Source: Clostridium aestuarii
Lineage (GTDB): Bacteria > Bacillota > Clostridia > Clostridiales > Clostridiaceae
NCBI RefSeq assembly: GCF_026735135.1
Contig: NZ_JAPQER010000006.1
Location: 122,348-186,347 of the forward strand
Direction of reading: 5' to 3'
DNA length: 64,000 nt
The position numbers and the translations under genes were made by a program. Of this stretch, positions 35,494 through 45,309 are shown one piece after another. The notes beneath the pieces are model-generated. The model ran no database searches. It saw only the letters and a list, made by a program, of their open reading frames with translations, and had not been told where the DNA came from. Within the stretch, counting starts at the first letter, position 1. Each line of letters starts with the position of its first letter.

Positions 35494-37407
35494 CTAATTT
35501 TCTTTAAATACTATATTTATTACTTCTTCAATAGTATCTACTGGTGTAACTTCAATATCATCAAGTCCAACAGGTACTTCTTTTGAATTATCTTTAGGTA
35601 CTATTATTTGTTTTATTCCCTTTCTTCTAGCACCATATACCTTTTCAAAAATACCACCAACAGGTTTTACCTTACCTCTTAATGAAATTTCTCCCGTTAA
35701 AGCAATGTCCTGTCTTATAGGTTTATTTAAAAGTGCACTTATAATGCATATAGTTATAGCTGTTCCTGCTGAAGGACCATCTATACGTCCTCCCCCTATA
35801 ACATTTACATGAATATCATAATCTCTAGGTTCTTTACCCGTTATTTTTCTTATAACCGATGCAGCATTAAACACAGAGTCTTTTGCCATACTTCCGGCTG
35901 TTTCATTAAATCTTATATTACCTTTTCCCTTATCTTTAGCTTCAAATACAGCTGTTTCTATTTCAATAGTAGACCCTATATATCCACTAACTCCTAAGCC
36001 ATACACATGTCCTGTTTCATATTCTTTTTCTTTACAAACTTCTTCAAAAGGAGTAAATCTGCTTATTGATATGATTTCTTCTATATCTTTTATCGTAATT
36101 TTAATATCGTCTTCAGGACTTGCATTATTATTATAAAGTGTATATCCATAAGCATCTGCTAATATATTTACTGCTTTTCTACCTTCTATAGTATATCTAC
36201 TTATCAGTTCTGCAGCTCCTTCTTCTAATTTAATATTTAACTTTTTAGCTGCATTTTCTACTATTTTTTCTATATCCTTTGATGATAATGGTTCAAAATA
36301 TACCTCCGTACATCTTGATCTTAATGCAGGATTTATATCCTTAGGCTCTCTTGTTGTAGCACCAATAAGAGCAAAATCTGCTGGTGCTCCATTTTCAAAA
36401 AGATACTTTATATATTTAGGTATATTTTCATCATCTGGATCATAATAAGAAGATGAAAATTCTACTCTCTTATCCTCTAAAACCTTCAAAAGTTTATTTT
36501 GAAGAATTGTATCAAGCTCTCCAATTTCATCTATAAATAAAACTCCACCATGTGCATCTGTAACCAAACCCGGTTTTGGCTCTGGCACACCAATTTCTGC
36601 TAAATCTCTTTTACTACCTTGATAAATAGGATCATGTACAGATCCTAAAAGTGGATTAGTTATTTCTCTTGGATCCCATCTCAAAGTTGTTCCATCTACT
36701 TCTACAAACTTACCTGCTTTACTAAATGGTGTATACTTAAGTTTCTTAGCTTCTTCTAATGCAAGTCTAGCTGCAGTAGTTTTACCAATTCCTGGCGGTC
36801 CATACAAAATTATATGCTGTGGATATGGAGATGCCAGTTTAGATAAAAGAGATTTTATCGCTCTTTCTTGTCCAACAATTTCTGAAAAAATTCCAGGTCT
36901 TAAAAGATTTTGAATATTATTAGAAAGCTTTACAGAATCTAAAACTTCAAGTTTAGCATATTTTTTTAAAGTTTTAGCATTTTCAACTCCCTTTTTTTTC
37001 TTTATAATATTGAGCTTTATCTCATCCATATATTTTTCTTGTTTTTCAATTACTACCTGTTCAACTTCTTTTTCAATACTGTTTTCAATGTACCTTTTAG
37101 CTATAAGAGCTGAAAGACACTGCTTAGTATTATCTATTGCTTCATTTACATTCTTCTCATTTGGTATAATATCTATTCCTTTACCTTCACTTACAATTTT
37201 ATTTATTGCATAAATTCTTTTATAAACATCATTATTGTGTATATACTTGTTTAATTTATATTTAATAATTTTTGATCTAATAGTCTTTTCACTAATAACT
37301 TTTCTCATTATTTCATCTAGTGCATCTATTTGTACATCTAAAGACATTCCATCACTAATAATATCTATAATATCTTTTGATTTATCATTTATTAATGAAG
37401 ATTTCAA
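35494..37407 (-). CDS. lonC: ATP-dependent protease LonC
   Basis: A 637-residue Lon-family protease without the large N-terminal Lon domain, as in clostridial LonC beside dnaB. AAA+ motifs are ILYGPPGIGKTTAARL (Walker A) and VLFIDEIGEL (Walker B); the C-terminal protease has the Ser/Lys dyad in GGGRIDGPSAGTAI and EISLRGKVKPVGG. It unfolds and degrades proteins. I chose TTG 37407, behind GGAGGAAG; the frame is open to 37446 but would then overlap rplI. Confidence 0.88.
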   Translation of the reverse strand: MKSSLINDKSKDIIDIISDGMSLDVQIDALDEIMRKVISEKTIRSKIIKYKLNKYIHNNDVYKRIYAINKIVSEGKGIDIIPNEKNVNEAIDNTKQCLSALIAKRYIENSIEKEVEQVVIEKQEKYMDEIKLNIIKKKKGVENAKTLKKYAKLEVLDSVKLSNNIQNLLRPGIFSEIVGQERAIKSLLSKLASPYPQHIILYGPPGIGKTTAARLALEEAKKLKYTPFSKAGKFVEVDGTTLRWDPREITNPLLGSVHDPIYQGSKRDLAEIGVPEPKPGLVTDAHGGVLFIDEIGELDTILQNKLLKVLEDKRVEFSSSYYDPDDENIPKYIKYLFENGAPADFALIGATTREPKDINPALRSRCTEVYFEPLSSKDIEKIVENAAKKLNIKLEEGAAELISRYTIEGRKAVNILADAYGYTLYNNNASPEDDIKITIKDIEEIISISRFTPFEEVCKEKEYETGHVYGLGVSGYIGSTIEIETAVFEAKDKGKGNIRFNETAGSMAKDSVFNAASVIRKITGKEPRDYDIHVNVIGGGRIDGPSAGTAITICIISALLNKPIRQDIALTGEISLRGKVKPVGGIFEKVYGARRKGIKQIIVPKDNSKEVPVGLDDIEVTPVDTIEEVINIVFKEN

Positions 37408-37423
37408 TATCTCTTCCTCCCAT

Positions 37424-37870
37424 TTACTGCTTTTCGCAAATAACAACCTTTACTTTAGTAGAAATTTCAGGATATAGTTTTATTTCCACATCATATGTTC
37501 CAAGTTGCTTTATTGTACCTGCAGCTATTTTTTTCTTATCAACTTCAACATTATATTGCTTCTTTAATTGAACTGCTACATCTTTACTTGTTATAGCTCC
37601 AAATAATCTTCCACTTTCTCCAGCTTTAGTATAAATTTTTATTTCCTTATTTCTTAATTCATCTGCTATTTTTTGAGCAGCTTCTGTTTCTTCTAATTTC
37701 TTTTTTCTTTCAGTTTCTTTTTGTTTATTTAAAATATGCATATTTGAATCTGTTGCTTCTTTGCCTAATCCTTTTGGTATTAAAAAGTTTCTTGCATATC
37801 CATCTGAAGCATTTATTACCTCTCCTTTTTTTCCCTGTCCTTTTACATTTTTTAATAATATAAGTTTCAT
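37424..37870 (-). CDS. rplI: 50S ribosomal protein L9
   Basis: A 148-residue ribosomal protein. The N-terminal RNA-binding domain ([19 protein letters not shown], then [13 protein letters not shown]), a central helix (about 45-75) and the C-terminal domain ([13 protein letters not shown]) are all recognisable. Its start overlaps the gdpP stop (TAATG), so the two are translationally coupled. Confidence 0.97.
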   Translation of the reverse strand: MKLILLKNVKGQGKKGEVINASDGYARNFLIPKGLGKEATDSNMHILNKQKETERKKKLEETEAAQKIADELRNKEIKIYTKAGESGRLFGAITSKDVAVQLKKQYNVEVDKKKIAAGTIKQLGTYDVEIKLYPEISTKVKVVICEKQ

Positions 37871-39846
37871 TATTCTTCACCTTCCTTTAAATATTTATCT
37901 ATAGCTTGTTGCAATTTTTCTTTTGCAGCATATATTGAAACATTGCTTAGCTTTGTACCTGCAATAGTCATATGTCCACCGCCACCTAATTCTTCCAGTA
38001 TCAATTGTACATTTATATCTCCAAATGATCTACCACTTATAGATATTTCATCTTTTATTTTAACAAGAACAAATGATGCTTGAACACCTGTAATATTTAG
38101 CAACTCATCTGAAACTTGTGCAGCTAATACAGTATCATCAATCTCTGGTGGACAAACTGCAATAGATATATTTTTTTCCACTTCAGCTAAACTTATAATC
38201 TTAGCTTTTTTCAAATATGTTTCTAAATCACTTGCAAACATTTTTTTTACATCTATTATATCTGCTCCCATTTGTCTTAAATACGCTGCTGCTTCAAAAG
38301 TTCTAACTCCTGTTTTAAAATAAAAATTTTTAGTATCAACATAAATTCCAGCTAAAAGCATTTCAGCAACTATAGGAGTTATACTTTTTTTAGGACTTTC
38401 AAGCATATATTGAAGCATTTCAGTTACCAATTCACAAGTAGATGATGCATAAGCTTCAATATAATCTAGAAGACTTCCTTCTACAGCATCTGTAGATTTT
38501 CTGTGATGGTCTATTATAACAATTCTATTTATTTCATCTACTATTTCTATATTTTGTACATAACTTCTACTATTTACATCTAAAAGTATAAGTAAACTAT
38601 CTTTATCATAATAATTTATACACTCTTGCTTACTAATAAAAATTTCATCATATAAACCTTCTTTTTTCATTTTTTTAATTGCATTTTCTATTCCATTATT
38701 AATACTATCAAGTATTATATACGACTCTTTTCCTAAAGCCTTAACTACACTACTAATACCTATTGCAGCTCCAATACTATCAATATCTGGATTTATATGA
38801 CCCATTATATAAACTTTACTGCTTTCATTTATTATATTAGCTAAAGCGTGAGCTACAACTCTTGCTCTTACTTTAGTTCTTTTCGCAATTTCCTTTGTTT
38901 TTCCTCCATAAAATTGTAATTTTTCTTTATTTTTTATAACAACCTGGTCTCCACCTCTACTTAGAGCCAAATCTTTAGCTGAAGTTGCAAATTCATTATT
39001 TTGCAAAGGCGTTTCTCCTCCAACTCCAACCCCTACGCTTAATGTAACTGTAAGTTTGTTACCAAAATTTATTTCTCGTATTTCATCTAATATATCAAAT
39101 TTTTTATCCATTTCACTTTTTATAATTTTATTATGAACTACTACAATATATTTACTATTAGAGTATTTTACAATCATTCCATGTAAGTTTTGCGCATAAT
39201 TTTTTATCGTTCTTTCTATTTCTGCTGATAGAATAACTGCTTTATCTTCTTCTGTAGTTTTAAGTACATCATTTAAATTATCTACTTCTATAAGAATAAC
39301 TGCATCCTTATTTTCTTCATTTTCTGTTCTTAATCTCATCTCTTCTGTAACGTCATAAAAATACAAAAACATGATTTTATTTTTATTAGTACTAAATTCT
39401 GAATTAATAAATACACTATAATATTTCTTATCTATTCTTATAAATTTAAGAACCTTTATATTATAATTTAATATCTCATCTATATTTATTTTCTCTGCAA
39501 TCTCTTTTATATCTTTTCCTAAAATATCTTTTTTGGAAAAGATATCAATAAATTTTTCATTATACCACAGTATATTTCCTTTACTTCCAACTATAGTTAA
39601 AGGTACTGGAGTATTTACTAAAATATTTCTTGTGGAAATATTCATATTAGCTTCAAATTTCTCTATTATTTTTTCCCATTCATCTTTTTTCTTTTTAAAT
39701 ATTTTTACATTATAAACAATAATCACACCATACACAACTAAAGCTATACCACCTACGTAAAAGTGTCCAAAGATGAATATTATAGAAATTAATACTGCTA
39801 TTATTACTATATATAATTTATTGTTTTGAATAAAATAATTATCCAT
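37870..39846 (-). CDS. gdpP: Cyclic-di-AMP phosphodiesterase GdpP (YybT-like)
   Basis: A 658-residue membrane protein. Two transmembrane segments (about 12-50), a PAS-like domain (about 75-165), a degenerate GGDEF domain (about 175-305) and a DHH-DHHA1 hydrolase with [15 protein letters not shown] (DxD, about 345), LLDVNSRS and VIIDHHR (about 445), and the [10 protein letters not shown] motif at the end. It degrades c-di-AMP, a key second messenger in Firmicutes. AGAGGG precedes the ATG; DUF2232 is 10 bp upstream. Confidence 0.94.
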   Translation of the reverse strand: MDNYFIQNNKLYIVIIAVLISIIFIFGHFYVGGIALVVYGVIIVYNVKIFKKKKDEWEKIIEKFEANMNISTRNILVNTPVPLTIVGSKGNILWYNEKFIDIFSKKDILGKDIKEIAEKINIDEILNYNIKVLKFIRIDKKYYSVFINSEFSTNKNKIMFLYFYDVTEEMRLRTENEENKDAVILIEVDNLNDVLKTTEEDKAVILSAEIERTIKNYAQNLHGMIVKYSNSKYIVVVHNKIIKSEMDKKFDILDEIREINFGNKLTVTLSVGVGVGGETPLQNNEFATSAKDLALSRGGDQVVIKNKEKLQFYGGKTKEIAKRTKVRARVVAHALANIINESSKVYIMGHINPDIDSIGAAIGISSVVKALGKESYIILDSINNGIENAIKKMKKEGLYDEIFISKQECINYYDKDSLLILLDVNSRSYVQNIEIVDEINRIVIIDHHRKSTDAVEGSLLDYIEAYASSTCELVTEMLQYMLESPKKSITPIVAEMLLAGIYVDTKNFYFKTGVRTFEAAAYLRQMGADIIDVKKMFASDLETYLKKAKIISLAEVEKNISIAVCPPEIDDTVLAAQVSDELLNITGVQASFVLVKIKDEISISGRSFGDINVQLILEELGGGGHMTIAGTKLSNVSIYAAKEKLQQAIDKYLKEGEE

Positions 39847-39856
39847 ATAATTCCCT

Positions 39857-40849
39857 CTATTTTATCTTTCTTATTGGATTAGGGTCAAGCCTTCTCAAAT
39901 TTAATATTATATCCATAGCTCCTGCTATAGAATACATTCCTGACAAAATAGGTAAAGCAAATCCTATGATAATAATAAACATTGCTACACCTTTTGAAAA
40001 TTTCAATTTATTTCTAAGAACAAAAATGAAAAATGCTATACCATCTAATTCAAAAACAAATAACAATATATATTTAGTAGTTTCAGTAATATAACTTCCT
40101 ATTTCTATTCCTCTTGTATCTAATAATATTCCTGAACATAAAATACCTATAAGTACTGCTGCTACTAAATTGGGAATATATAGTCTACTAAAAGGTGTAA
40201 CCTTATCTACACTATATTTTAATTTGATAAAAACTTTTTCTGTAATAATGTATTGTATATATGCTTGTATTAAACTGCTTACTAAAATAATAGTTGGTAT
40301 AATGCTTATTACATTTTTTGCCGTTATGAGTTTCATTCCTTCTTTAATAGGAGCAATTTGTTCTTCAGTAATTCCCATAGATAAATAGGTATCAAGTGCC
40401 ATTTTAAAAGCTTCACTTGTAGTATCTACTATATTATTTATTGAACCTACTATACCTTGTTTATTTATAAATAACGCATATACAAGGAATTGAATTATAT
40501 TGCCTATAACAATTGCTATAGCCACGCCTACTATTGTACTTGAACTTTTCTTTCTATTTCTAATACAATACCCCAAACTTATTCCTGTAATTCCATACAT
40601 AATAGCTGAAGTTATTGCTAATATAGGACTATATATAAAAGCTGTTAAAATCGTACCTACAAAAATAGCAGATAATGCACTTTTATAATCATGTCTAACA
40701 TAAAGTAATGTAATTGGTATAGGTAAAATAAACATACCAATTCCAGCTAAGAAAGGCACATATGCAGTATATAATATAACTACAGATATTATTGCAACCA
40801 TTATTGCTATTTCTACTAAAGCTTTTACTTTAATTCCATTACTTTGCAT
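39857..40849 (-). CDS. DUF2232 membrane protein (YybS-like)
   Basis: A 330-residue polytopic membrane protein with about eight hydrophobic segments, starting with residues 8-40. It matches YybS/DUF2232 by its place directly upstream of gdpP and by the pattern FLAGIGMFILPIPITLLYVRH. The function is unknown, though genetic neighbourhood and membrane position suggest a link to the gdpP signalling locus. GGAGGAG lies before the ATG. Confidence 0.82.
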   Translation of the reverse strand: MQSNGIKVKALVEIAIMVAIISVVILYTAYVPFLAGIGMFILPIPITLLYVRHDYKSALSAIFVGTILTAFIYSPILAITSAIMYGITGISLGYCIRNRKKSSSTIVGVAIAIVIGNIIQFLVYALFINKQGIVGSINNIVDTTSEAFKMALDTYLSMGITEEQIAPIKEGMKLITAKNVISIIPTIILVSSLIQAYIQYIITEKVFIKLKYSVDKVTPFSRLYIPNLVAAVLIGILCSGILLDTRGIEIGSYITETTKYILLFVFELDGIAFFIFVLRNKLKFSKGVAMFIIIIGFALPILSGMYSIAGAMDIILNLRRLDPNPIRKIK

Positions 40850-40860
40850 AGTCTCCTCCG

Positions 40861-41178
40861 CTAATTTCTCCCTTTTATATGAGAATATAATTTGCTTAAA
40901 TCTTTACCTTGTTTTTCTAAAACATCGTCTTCAGTTATACCTAATTTTAATTTTTTCTTCATATTTTCATCTACAGAAATATAGGAATATCCTAGTCTTT
41001 CACCTAGTAAATATAGAACTATTATTGCCCCGGAAATACATTCCAAAATAGCATCTTGTGCAACATTACTTCCTCTTGCTAGTAATTTAAAAAAATCACC
41101 TATGATACATAAAAGTTCTGCTTTCAATTTTTCTATGATTCTTATATTTGACATAATATTAAATTCATTATTTTTCAT
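40861..41178 (-). CDS. MazG-like nucleotide pyrophosphohydrolase family protein
   Basis: A 105-residue helical protein. The pattern NIRIIEKLKAELLCIIGDFFK, then DAILECISGAIIVLYLLGERLGYSY resembles the MazG-like subfamily found beside DUF2232/rpsR in clostridia, but the acidic EExxD metal cluster of typical MazG is not clearly present, so catalytic activity is uncertain. It overlaps no gene and is 11 bp upstream of DUF2232. Confidence 0.6.
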   Translation of the reverse strand: MKNNEFNIMSNIRIIEKLKAELLCIIGDFFKLLARGSNVAQDAILECISGAIIVLYLLGERLGYSYISVDENMKKKLKLGITEDDVLEKQGKDLSKLYSHIKGRN

Positions 41179-41278
41179 ATAATATCATCCCCTTATGTAG
41201 TCCTATATATTTATATTTTAGTTTTTTTTACCTACATATGCAACTTTAGTTTTATTTTGATATATATTATCTGTTTAA

Positions 41279-41309
41279 AAAAGCAGTGTCCATATTAGAC
41301 ACTGCTTTA
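41279..41309 (-). terminator. Terminator of the rpsF-ssb-rpsR operon
   Basis: AAAGCAGTGTC and GACACTGCTTT, 11-bp arms with a 7-base loop, just after rpsR. Confidence 0.85.
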
Positions 41310-41316
41310 TATCTCA

Positions 41317-41568
41317 TTAGTCAGTTGTAAATGGTAGTAAAGCCATATTTCTAGCTCTTTTTATTGCTAAAGTCAAACTTCTTTGATGTTTAGCACAGTT
41401 ACCAGAAATTCTTCTTGGAAGTATTTTTCCTCTTTCTGTAACAAACTTTCTTAATTTATTTACATCTTTATAATCTATGTAAGTAGATTTTTCTACGCAA
41501 AAAGAACAAACTTTCTTTCTTCTTCTTCTTCCGCCGCCTCTTCTATTATTATTATTATAAGCCATCAT
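41317..41568 (-). CDS. rpsR: 30S ribosomal protein S18
   Basis: An 83-residue protein. [21 protein letters not shown], then [19 protein letters not shown] and [16 protein letters not shown] is the S18 pattern; the N-terminus is an unusually Asn/Arg/Gly-rich extension. The CxxC plus a later Cys suggests the zinc-binding (C+) form. Last gene of the rpsF operon. Confidence 0.96.
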   Translation of the reverse strand: MMAYNNNNRRGGGRRRRKKVCSFCVEKSTYIDYKDVNKLRKFVTERGKILPRRISGNCAKHQRSLTLAIKRARNMALLPFTTD

Positions 41569-41590
41569 TTTCCCTCCTTACCTAATTTAA

Positions 41591-42052
41591 TTAAAATGGA
41601 ATATCTCCATCATCAATCGGAGTAATTTCTTCTTCATACTCCTTTTGATTAAAATCTTCAGAAAATCCTGTTGATGAATTCTCTTGCGTATTAAAGCCTG
41701 AATTATTAAATGGTGTTTGAGTTCTATTGTTTGAGTTTCCCCATTCTAAAAATTGGACTTCATCAGCAACTACTTCTGTTACATATCTTCTACTGCCATC
41801 CTTAGCTTCATAGGATCTAGTTTGAATCCTACCACTAACGCCCATTAGTCTACCTTTACTCATATAGTTAGCTGTAGTTTCAGCCTGCTTTCCCCATACT
41901 ACTATAGGTATGAAATCAGCTTCTGGCTGACCAGGACTTTTAAATCTTCTGTCCACAGCTAATGTAAGAGATGTAACTGCTTTTCCTGCACCAGGAGTGA
42001 ATCTTAACTCCGGGTCCTTAGTTAATCTTCCAATTAAAACAACTCTATTCAC
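41591..42052 (-). CDS. ssb: Single-stranded DNA-binding protein
   Basis: A 153-residue SSB. The OB fold (MNRVVLIGRLTKDPELRFT to about residue 105, with FIPIVVWGKQAETTANY and SRRYVTEVVAD) is followed by a flexible Asn/Thr-rich linker and the acidic C-terminal tip EEITPIDDGDIPF, which binds replication and repair partners. The start is GTG behind AGGTGG. Located between rpsF and rpsR as in most Firmicutes. Confidence 0.96.
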   Translation of the reverse strand: MNRVVLIGRLTKDPELRFTPGAGKAVTSLTLAVDRRFKSPGQPEADFIPIVVWGKQAETTANYMSKGRLMGVSGRIQTRSYEAKDGSRRYVTEVVADEVQFLEWGNSNNRTQTPFNNSGFNTQENSSTGFSEDFNQKEYEEEITPIDDGDIPF

Positions 42053-42066
42053 TTAATAAGCACCAC

Positions 42067-42354
42067 CTATTTTTCAGGATTAATTACCATAAATCTAAGA
42101 ACTCCATCAGTTATTCTGAATACTCTTTCTAATTCTTTAGGTAATTCTGGACTAGATTTAAAGTTTACTAATGTGTAGTATCCTTCGTTAACTTTTTGTA
42201 TAGGATAAGCAAGTTTTCTTCTACCCCATTCATCAACGTTATCAACTACTCCACCATTATTTTCAATTACACCCTTAAACTTTTCGATGTTAGCTTTTAT
42301 AGCTTCTTCATCTAGTGATGGATGTAAGATGAATAATGTTTCGTAATTTCTCAT
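42067..42354 (-). CDS. rpsF: 30S ribosomal protein S6
   Basis: A 95-residue protein with RNYETLFILHPSLDEE, then WGRRKLAYPIQKVNEGYY and VLRFMVI, the S6 fold that pairs with S18. Start ATG 42354 is preceded by GGAGGAGGTGA. First gene of the operon. Confidence 0.96.
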   Translation of the reverse strand: MRNYETLFILHPSLDEEAIKANIEKFKGVIENNGGVVDNVDEWGRRKLAYPIQKVNEGYYTLVNFKSSPELPKELERVFRITDGVLRFMVINPEK

Positions 42355-42370
42355 CACTTTCACCTCCTCC

Positions 42371-42412
42371 CTTTGGACTAACGGCTGCAAAATATCACAG
42401 CAGGGACCACAT
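42371..42412 (-). promoter_or_regulatory. S6:S18-binding leader of rpsF
   Basis: On the minus strand CTGC...GCAG forms a stem, immediately followed by CCG and enclosed by GTCCC/GGGA-type pairing just before the ribosome site. This matches the known S6:S18 autoregulatory element with a CCG motif. Confidence 0.6.
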
Positions 42413-42462
42413 TTCTTTATTCTATCATTTCACTATAGAAAAATCAAGAAGTATATAAATTA

Positions 42463-42660
42463 TTATTCAGGTATATTTTGTTTAATTATTTTTTTCACTC
42501 TTTTCTCAAATTTACTTCTTGGAATCATAACTATTCTTTCACATTTTAAACATTTTATTTTTATATCAGCCCCTACTCTTACGATTTCCCATTCTTTACT
42601 TCCACAAGGATGGACTTTTTTCATTTCAACAATATCTCCCAAATAAAATTCTTTAGCCAT
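42463..42660 (-). CDS. DUF951 family protein
   Basis: A 65-residue protein with the DUF951 pattern YLGDIVEMKKVHPCGSKEWE, GADIKIKCLKCERIVMIPR. The conserved Cys/His residues (HPCG and CLKC) suggest zinc binding. It usually sits near rpsF, as here. No molecular role is established. Confidence 0.88.
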   Translation of the reverse strand: MAKEFYLGDIVEMKKVHPCGSKEWEIVRVGADIKIKCLKCERIVMIPRSKFEKRVKKIIKQNIPE

Positions 42661-42718
42661 TTTTATAACCCCTTTTTTCTTTTTTTATGAATTATATATT
42701 CAATTATATAACAAATCA

Positions 42719-42760
42719 AGATATAATATAATAGATATAATATAATAGATATAATATAAT
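42719..42760 (+). repeat. Three perfect 14-bp tandem repeats
   Basis: AGATATAATATAAT occurs three times head to tail, 49 bp ahead of the LysE-family gene. Each unit contains a TATAAT-like hexamer. Confidence 0.85.
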
Positions 42761-42809
42761 TTTAATATATGAATATTTTTATATTACAACTTAATCAAGG
42801 AGTATAGTA

Positions 42810-43457
42810 ATGATATATTTAATGAAATTTACAAAAGCTATAATAACAGGATTTTCTACTGGACTAGCTATTTCTATTCCACTAGGTCCTGCTGCTATTA
42901 AATCCGTAGATCAAACTATATCTAAAGGCTTTAAAAAAGGATTTGTGATATCACTTGGTGCTATTACCGCTGATATGGCTTATCTTATATTAATAAACTG
43001 TGGACTTTCTAAGCTTTTAAAAACTAATAAAATAACAGAAGCATTATTCTGGATTATTTCAGGAACAGTTTTAACATTTATGGAATATAATTCCATAAAG
43101 AAACTCAAGAACCAGAATAAAAATAAATATGATGAAACTGATTCACTTTCCTTTTGGTCAGGTTTTATAATAACCTTTTCTAATCCAATGACTCCAGCCT
43201 TATGGTTAGGATTAAGTAGTACTGCACTAAAGTTATGGCATCATGCCGGAAATATGTACTATTATGTTTTTCTAATTTCTCTTTTAGCAGGAATGATAAC
43301 TTGGTTCGGAGTTTTAAATTTTCTTGCTCTTAAAGGTCTTAAAATTTTTAAAAATAATTCCTCTAAAAAAATATCTTCTTTTACTAAATGGATTATTTTA
43401 ATTTTAGGTATATTTTTTATATTATTCGGTATAGTTAAACTTATACTTGCATTATAA
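42810..43457 (+). CDS. LysE/RhtB-family exporter
   Basis: A 215-residue membrane protein with about six hydrophobic segments. GFSTGLAISIPLGPAAIKSVDQTIS at the N-terminus and ITFSNPMTPALWLG in the middle are LysE/RhtB signatures. The family exports amino acids or related solutes; the substrate is unknown. AAGGAG precedes the ATG. It stands alone on the plus strand. Confidence 0.85.
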   Translation: MIYLMKFTKAIITGFSTGLAISIPLGPAAIKSVDQTISKGFKKGFVISLGAITADMAYLILINCGLSKLLKTNKITEALFWIISGTVLTFMEYNSIKKLKNQNKNKYDETDSLSFWSGFIITFSNPMTPALWLGLSSTALKLWHHAGNMYYYVFLISLLAGMITWFGVLNFLALKGLKIFKNNSSKKISSFTKWIILILGIFFILFGIVKLILAL

Positions 43458-43826
43458 AAAATTAAAAGATATATACTGCTAGAGATATATTTTACTTAGT
43501 TAAACAATTCTAAATTTAAAAAACTATAGAATATAATATATATTCTTATAATTAAAATTATTCCCAAATTAAAATTTCTATAATTCCTATACAATAAAAA
43601 ATTTATATTATCATACTATAATAAAATTATATTTAATTTTTATTATAGTATGATAGATTATGTATTTTCTACATTAATACTTGTATTACCATCTTACCAT
43701 ATATTCTTTCATTTTATATCTATAATTTAAATAATTTTAAATTATAGATAATTTTTACAATTATATATGAATTAAGTATAAAAACCTTCTTTTTCGTACA
43801 TACTTTTAAAAAAGGAGGTTTTTACC
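43458..43826. other. Intergenic region with a long A+T palindrome
   Basis: About 370 bases with no ORF. An 18-bp perfect inverted repeat (43609-43626 and 43638-43655, 11-base loop) made almost wholly of A and T is the only structure; it may end the LysE-family message or begin the yyaC region. Confidence 0.5.
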
Positions 43827-44444
43827 ATGAATAGTAAAAAAATAATCATAGATTCTATGGAAAATATTTCAGTTTATAAATTAAGAGATATATTATGTGA
43901 AAAACTAAATTATATAATAAAATCTCACCGACCTATTATCATATTATGTATAGGTACTGATAGATCTACTGGTGATAGTTTAGGTCCTTTAATAGGTGAG
44001 AAGCTAAATTCATTATTAAAAAATGAGTTGATAATATATGGCACTCTAGAATCTCCTGTTCATGCTAAAAATTTATGTACTATATTAAGAGAAATTAAAA
44101 ATAAATATAACAATCCATATATAATAGCTATAGATGCTAGTCTTGGTAAACTACAAAACATTGGACATATTATTATAGAAGAAAAACCTCTTAGTCCAGG
44201 TGCTGCTATGAATAAAAATCTACCTAAAGTAGGTAATTTAAGTATAACTGGTATTGTAAATATTTCTGGAAGCTTAGAATTTATGGTACTTCAAAACACG
44301 AGATTATATACCGTAATGCATTTAGCTAATGTTATATCAAGAGGAATATATCACTGCATTTTAAAAACTCTTGGTTCTAAAATAAATTCTGATTTTGATA
44401 TTGTACTAAATAGTTCCATTAAAAAATCAACAAGTAAAATATAA
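43827..44444 (+). CDS. yyaC: Sporulation protein YyaC (GPR-like peptidase family)
   Basis: A 205-residue protein with CIGTDRSTGDSLGPLIGEKL, GTLESPVHAKNL and AIDASLGKLQNIGHI, then GNLSITGIVNISGS, the YyaC pattern related to germination/spore proteases. In Firmicutes yyaC sits beside soj-spo0J and is a sporulation gene. The start has AAAGGAGG. It converges with DUF4446. Confidence 0.9.
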   Translation: MNSKKIIIDSMENISVYKLRDILCEKLNYIIKSHRPIIILCIGTDRSTGDSLGPLIGEKLNSLLKNELIIYGTLESPVHAKNLCTILREIKNKYNNPYIIAIDASLGKLQNIGHIIIEEKPLSPGAAMNKNLPKVGNLSITGIVNISGSLEFMVLQNTRLYTVMHLANVISRGIYHCILKTLGSKINSDFDIVLNSSIKKSTSKI

Positions 44445-44495
44445 AAACATTTGAATGTAATATATTATTTTTTAATAATATATTTTTATCTAAAA

Positions 44496-44549
44496 AATTA
44501 AAGATATTGTGATTTTTATATTAAATCAAAATCTACAATATCTTTAATT
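44496..44549. terminator. Bidirectional terminator between yyaC and DUF4446
   Basis: A 15-bp stem (AATTAAAGATATTGT with ACAATATCTTTAATT) extended by a 6-bp GATTTT/AAAATC helix after a one-base bulge, between convergent genes. Confidence 0.75.
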
Positions 44550-44768
44550 AAAAATTTATATACATCTATTAATTCATTTTATTCAACAAATTAATTGAGG
44601 AAATCATATACTTAAAAACTTCAATTGTAAAATGTAAATTTTACTGTAAGTAGTACCTTGAAATTTCTATTTTACTAAATTCTAGCTTTTAAAATATATT
44701 TTTTTCAAGTAGTCAATAATTAAACTTATATGTAGCTATATTATTTTGGAACTATATGGTTACTTAAT

Positions 44769-45269
44769 TTATTGTTTTTTTATAGCATTATATAAAACTT
44801 CTTCTTCTTCTTCAGATAAATCATATCTTGATATTCCTTTATCAATAGGTTTGGCATAAACAGTACTATCACTTCTTCCATATATTCCCGTAAGAACAAC
44901 TCCATCATTACTATTATCCAATAATACTATTGAAAAGCTTAAATCACTTCCTATGTCTTCAAAAGCTTTATACCTTAAAATGGAAACTTTTTGAATGCAT
45001 TGTTTCAAGTTATTATTAATTTCTTGTTGTTGATTCTTTATTTTTTCTGTATCTTCTTTTACTTTGTCTATATTATCTAAATAACTCATTATAATTTTTT
45101 CTAAATTTTCATTATTAATTCCTCGAGTTAATTTTCTGTATCTAGTTTCAAGTCTATTGATTGACTTTAAAACAACCAATAATGTGATTATTAAAATAAT
45201 TATAATGATCACAAACCCCATTAAAATATAAGGTTGTAAATCACTAAAAAATCCAATTATACCTTTCAT
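44769..45269 (-). CDS. DUF4446 family protein
   Basis: A 166-residue protein with one N-terminal transmembrane segment (about 12-36), a coiled coil (about 38-90) and the DUF4446 core RYKAFEDIGSDLSFSIVLLD, GVVLTGIYGRSDS, YAKPI, ending with LSEEEEEVL. It commonly follows spo0J in clostridia. Function unknown. Confidence 0.88.
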   Translation of the reverse strand: MKGIIGFFSDLQPYILMGFVIIIIILIITLLVVLKSINRLETRYRKLTRGINNENLEKIIMSYLDNIDKVKEDTEKIKNQQQEINNNLKQCIQKVSILRYKAFEDIGSDLSFSIVLLDNSNDGVVLTGIYGRSDSTVYAKPIDKGISRYDLSEEEEEVLYNAIKKQ

Positions 45270-45293
45270 TTATGTACATCCTTTCAAAGTGTT

Positions 45294-45309
45294 TGTTTCA
45301 CGTGAAACA
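45294..45309. other. parS site 1
   Basis: Perfect 16-bp TGTTTCACGTGAAACA palindrome between spo0J and DUF4446: a Spo0J/ParB-binding centromere site. Confidence 0.95.
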
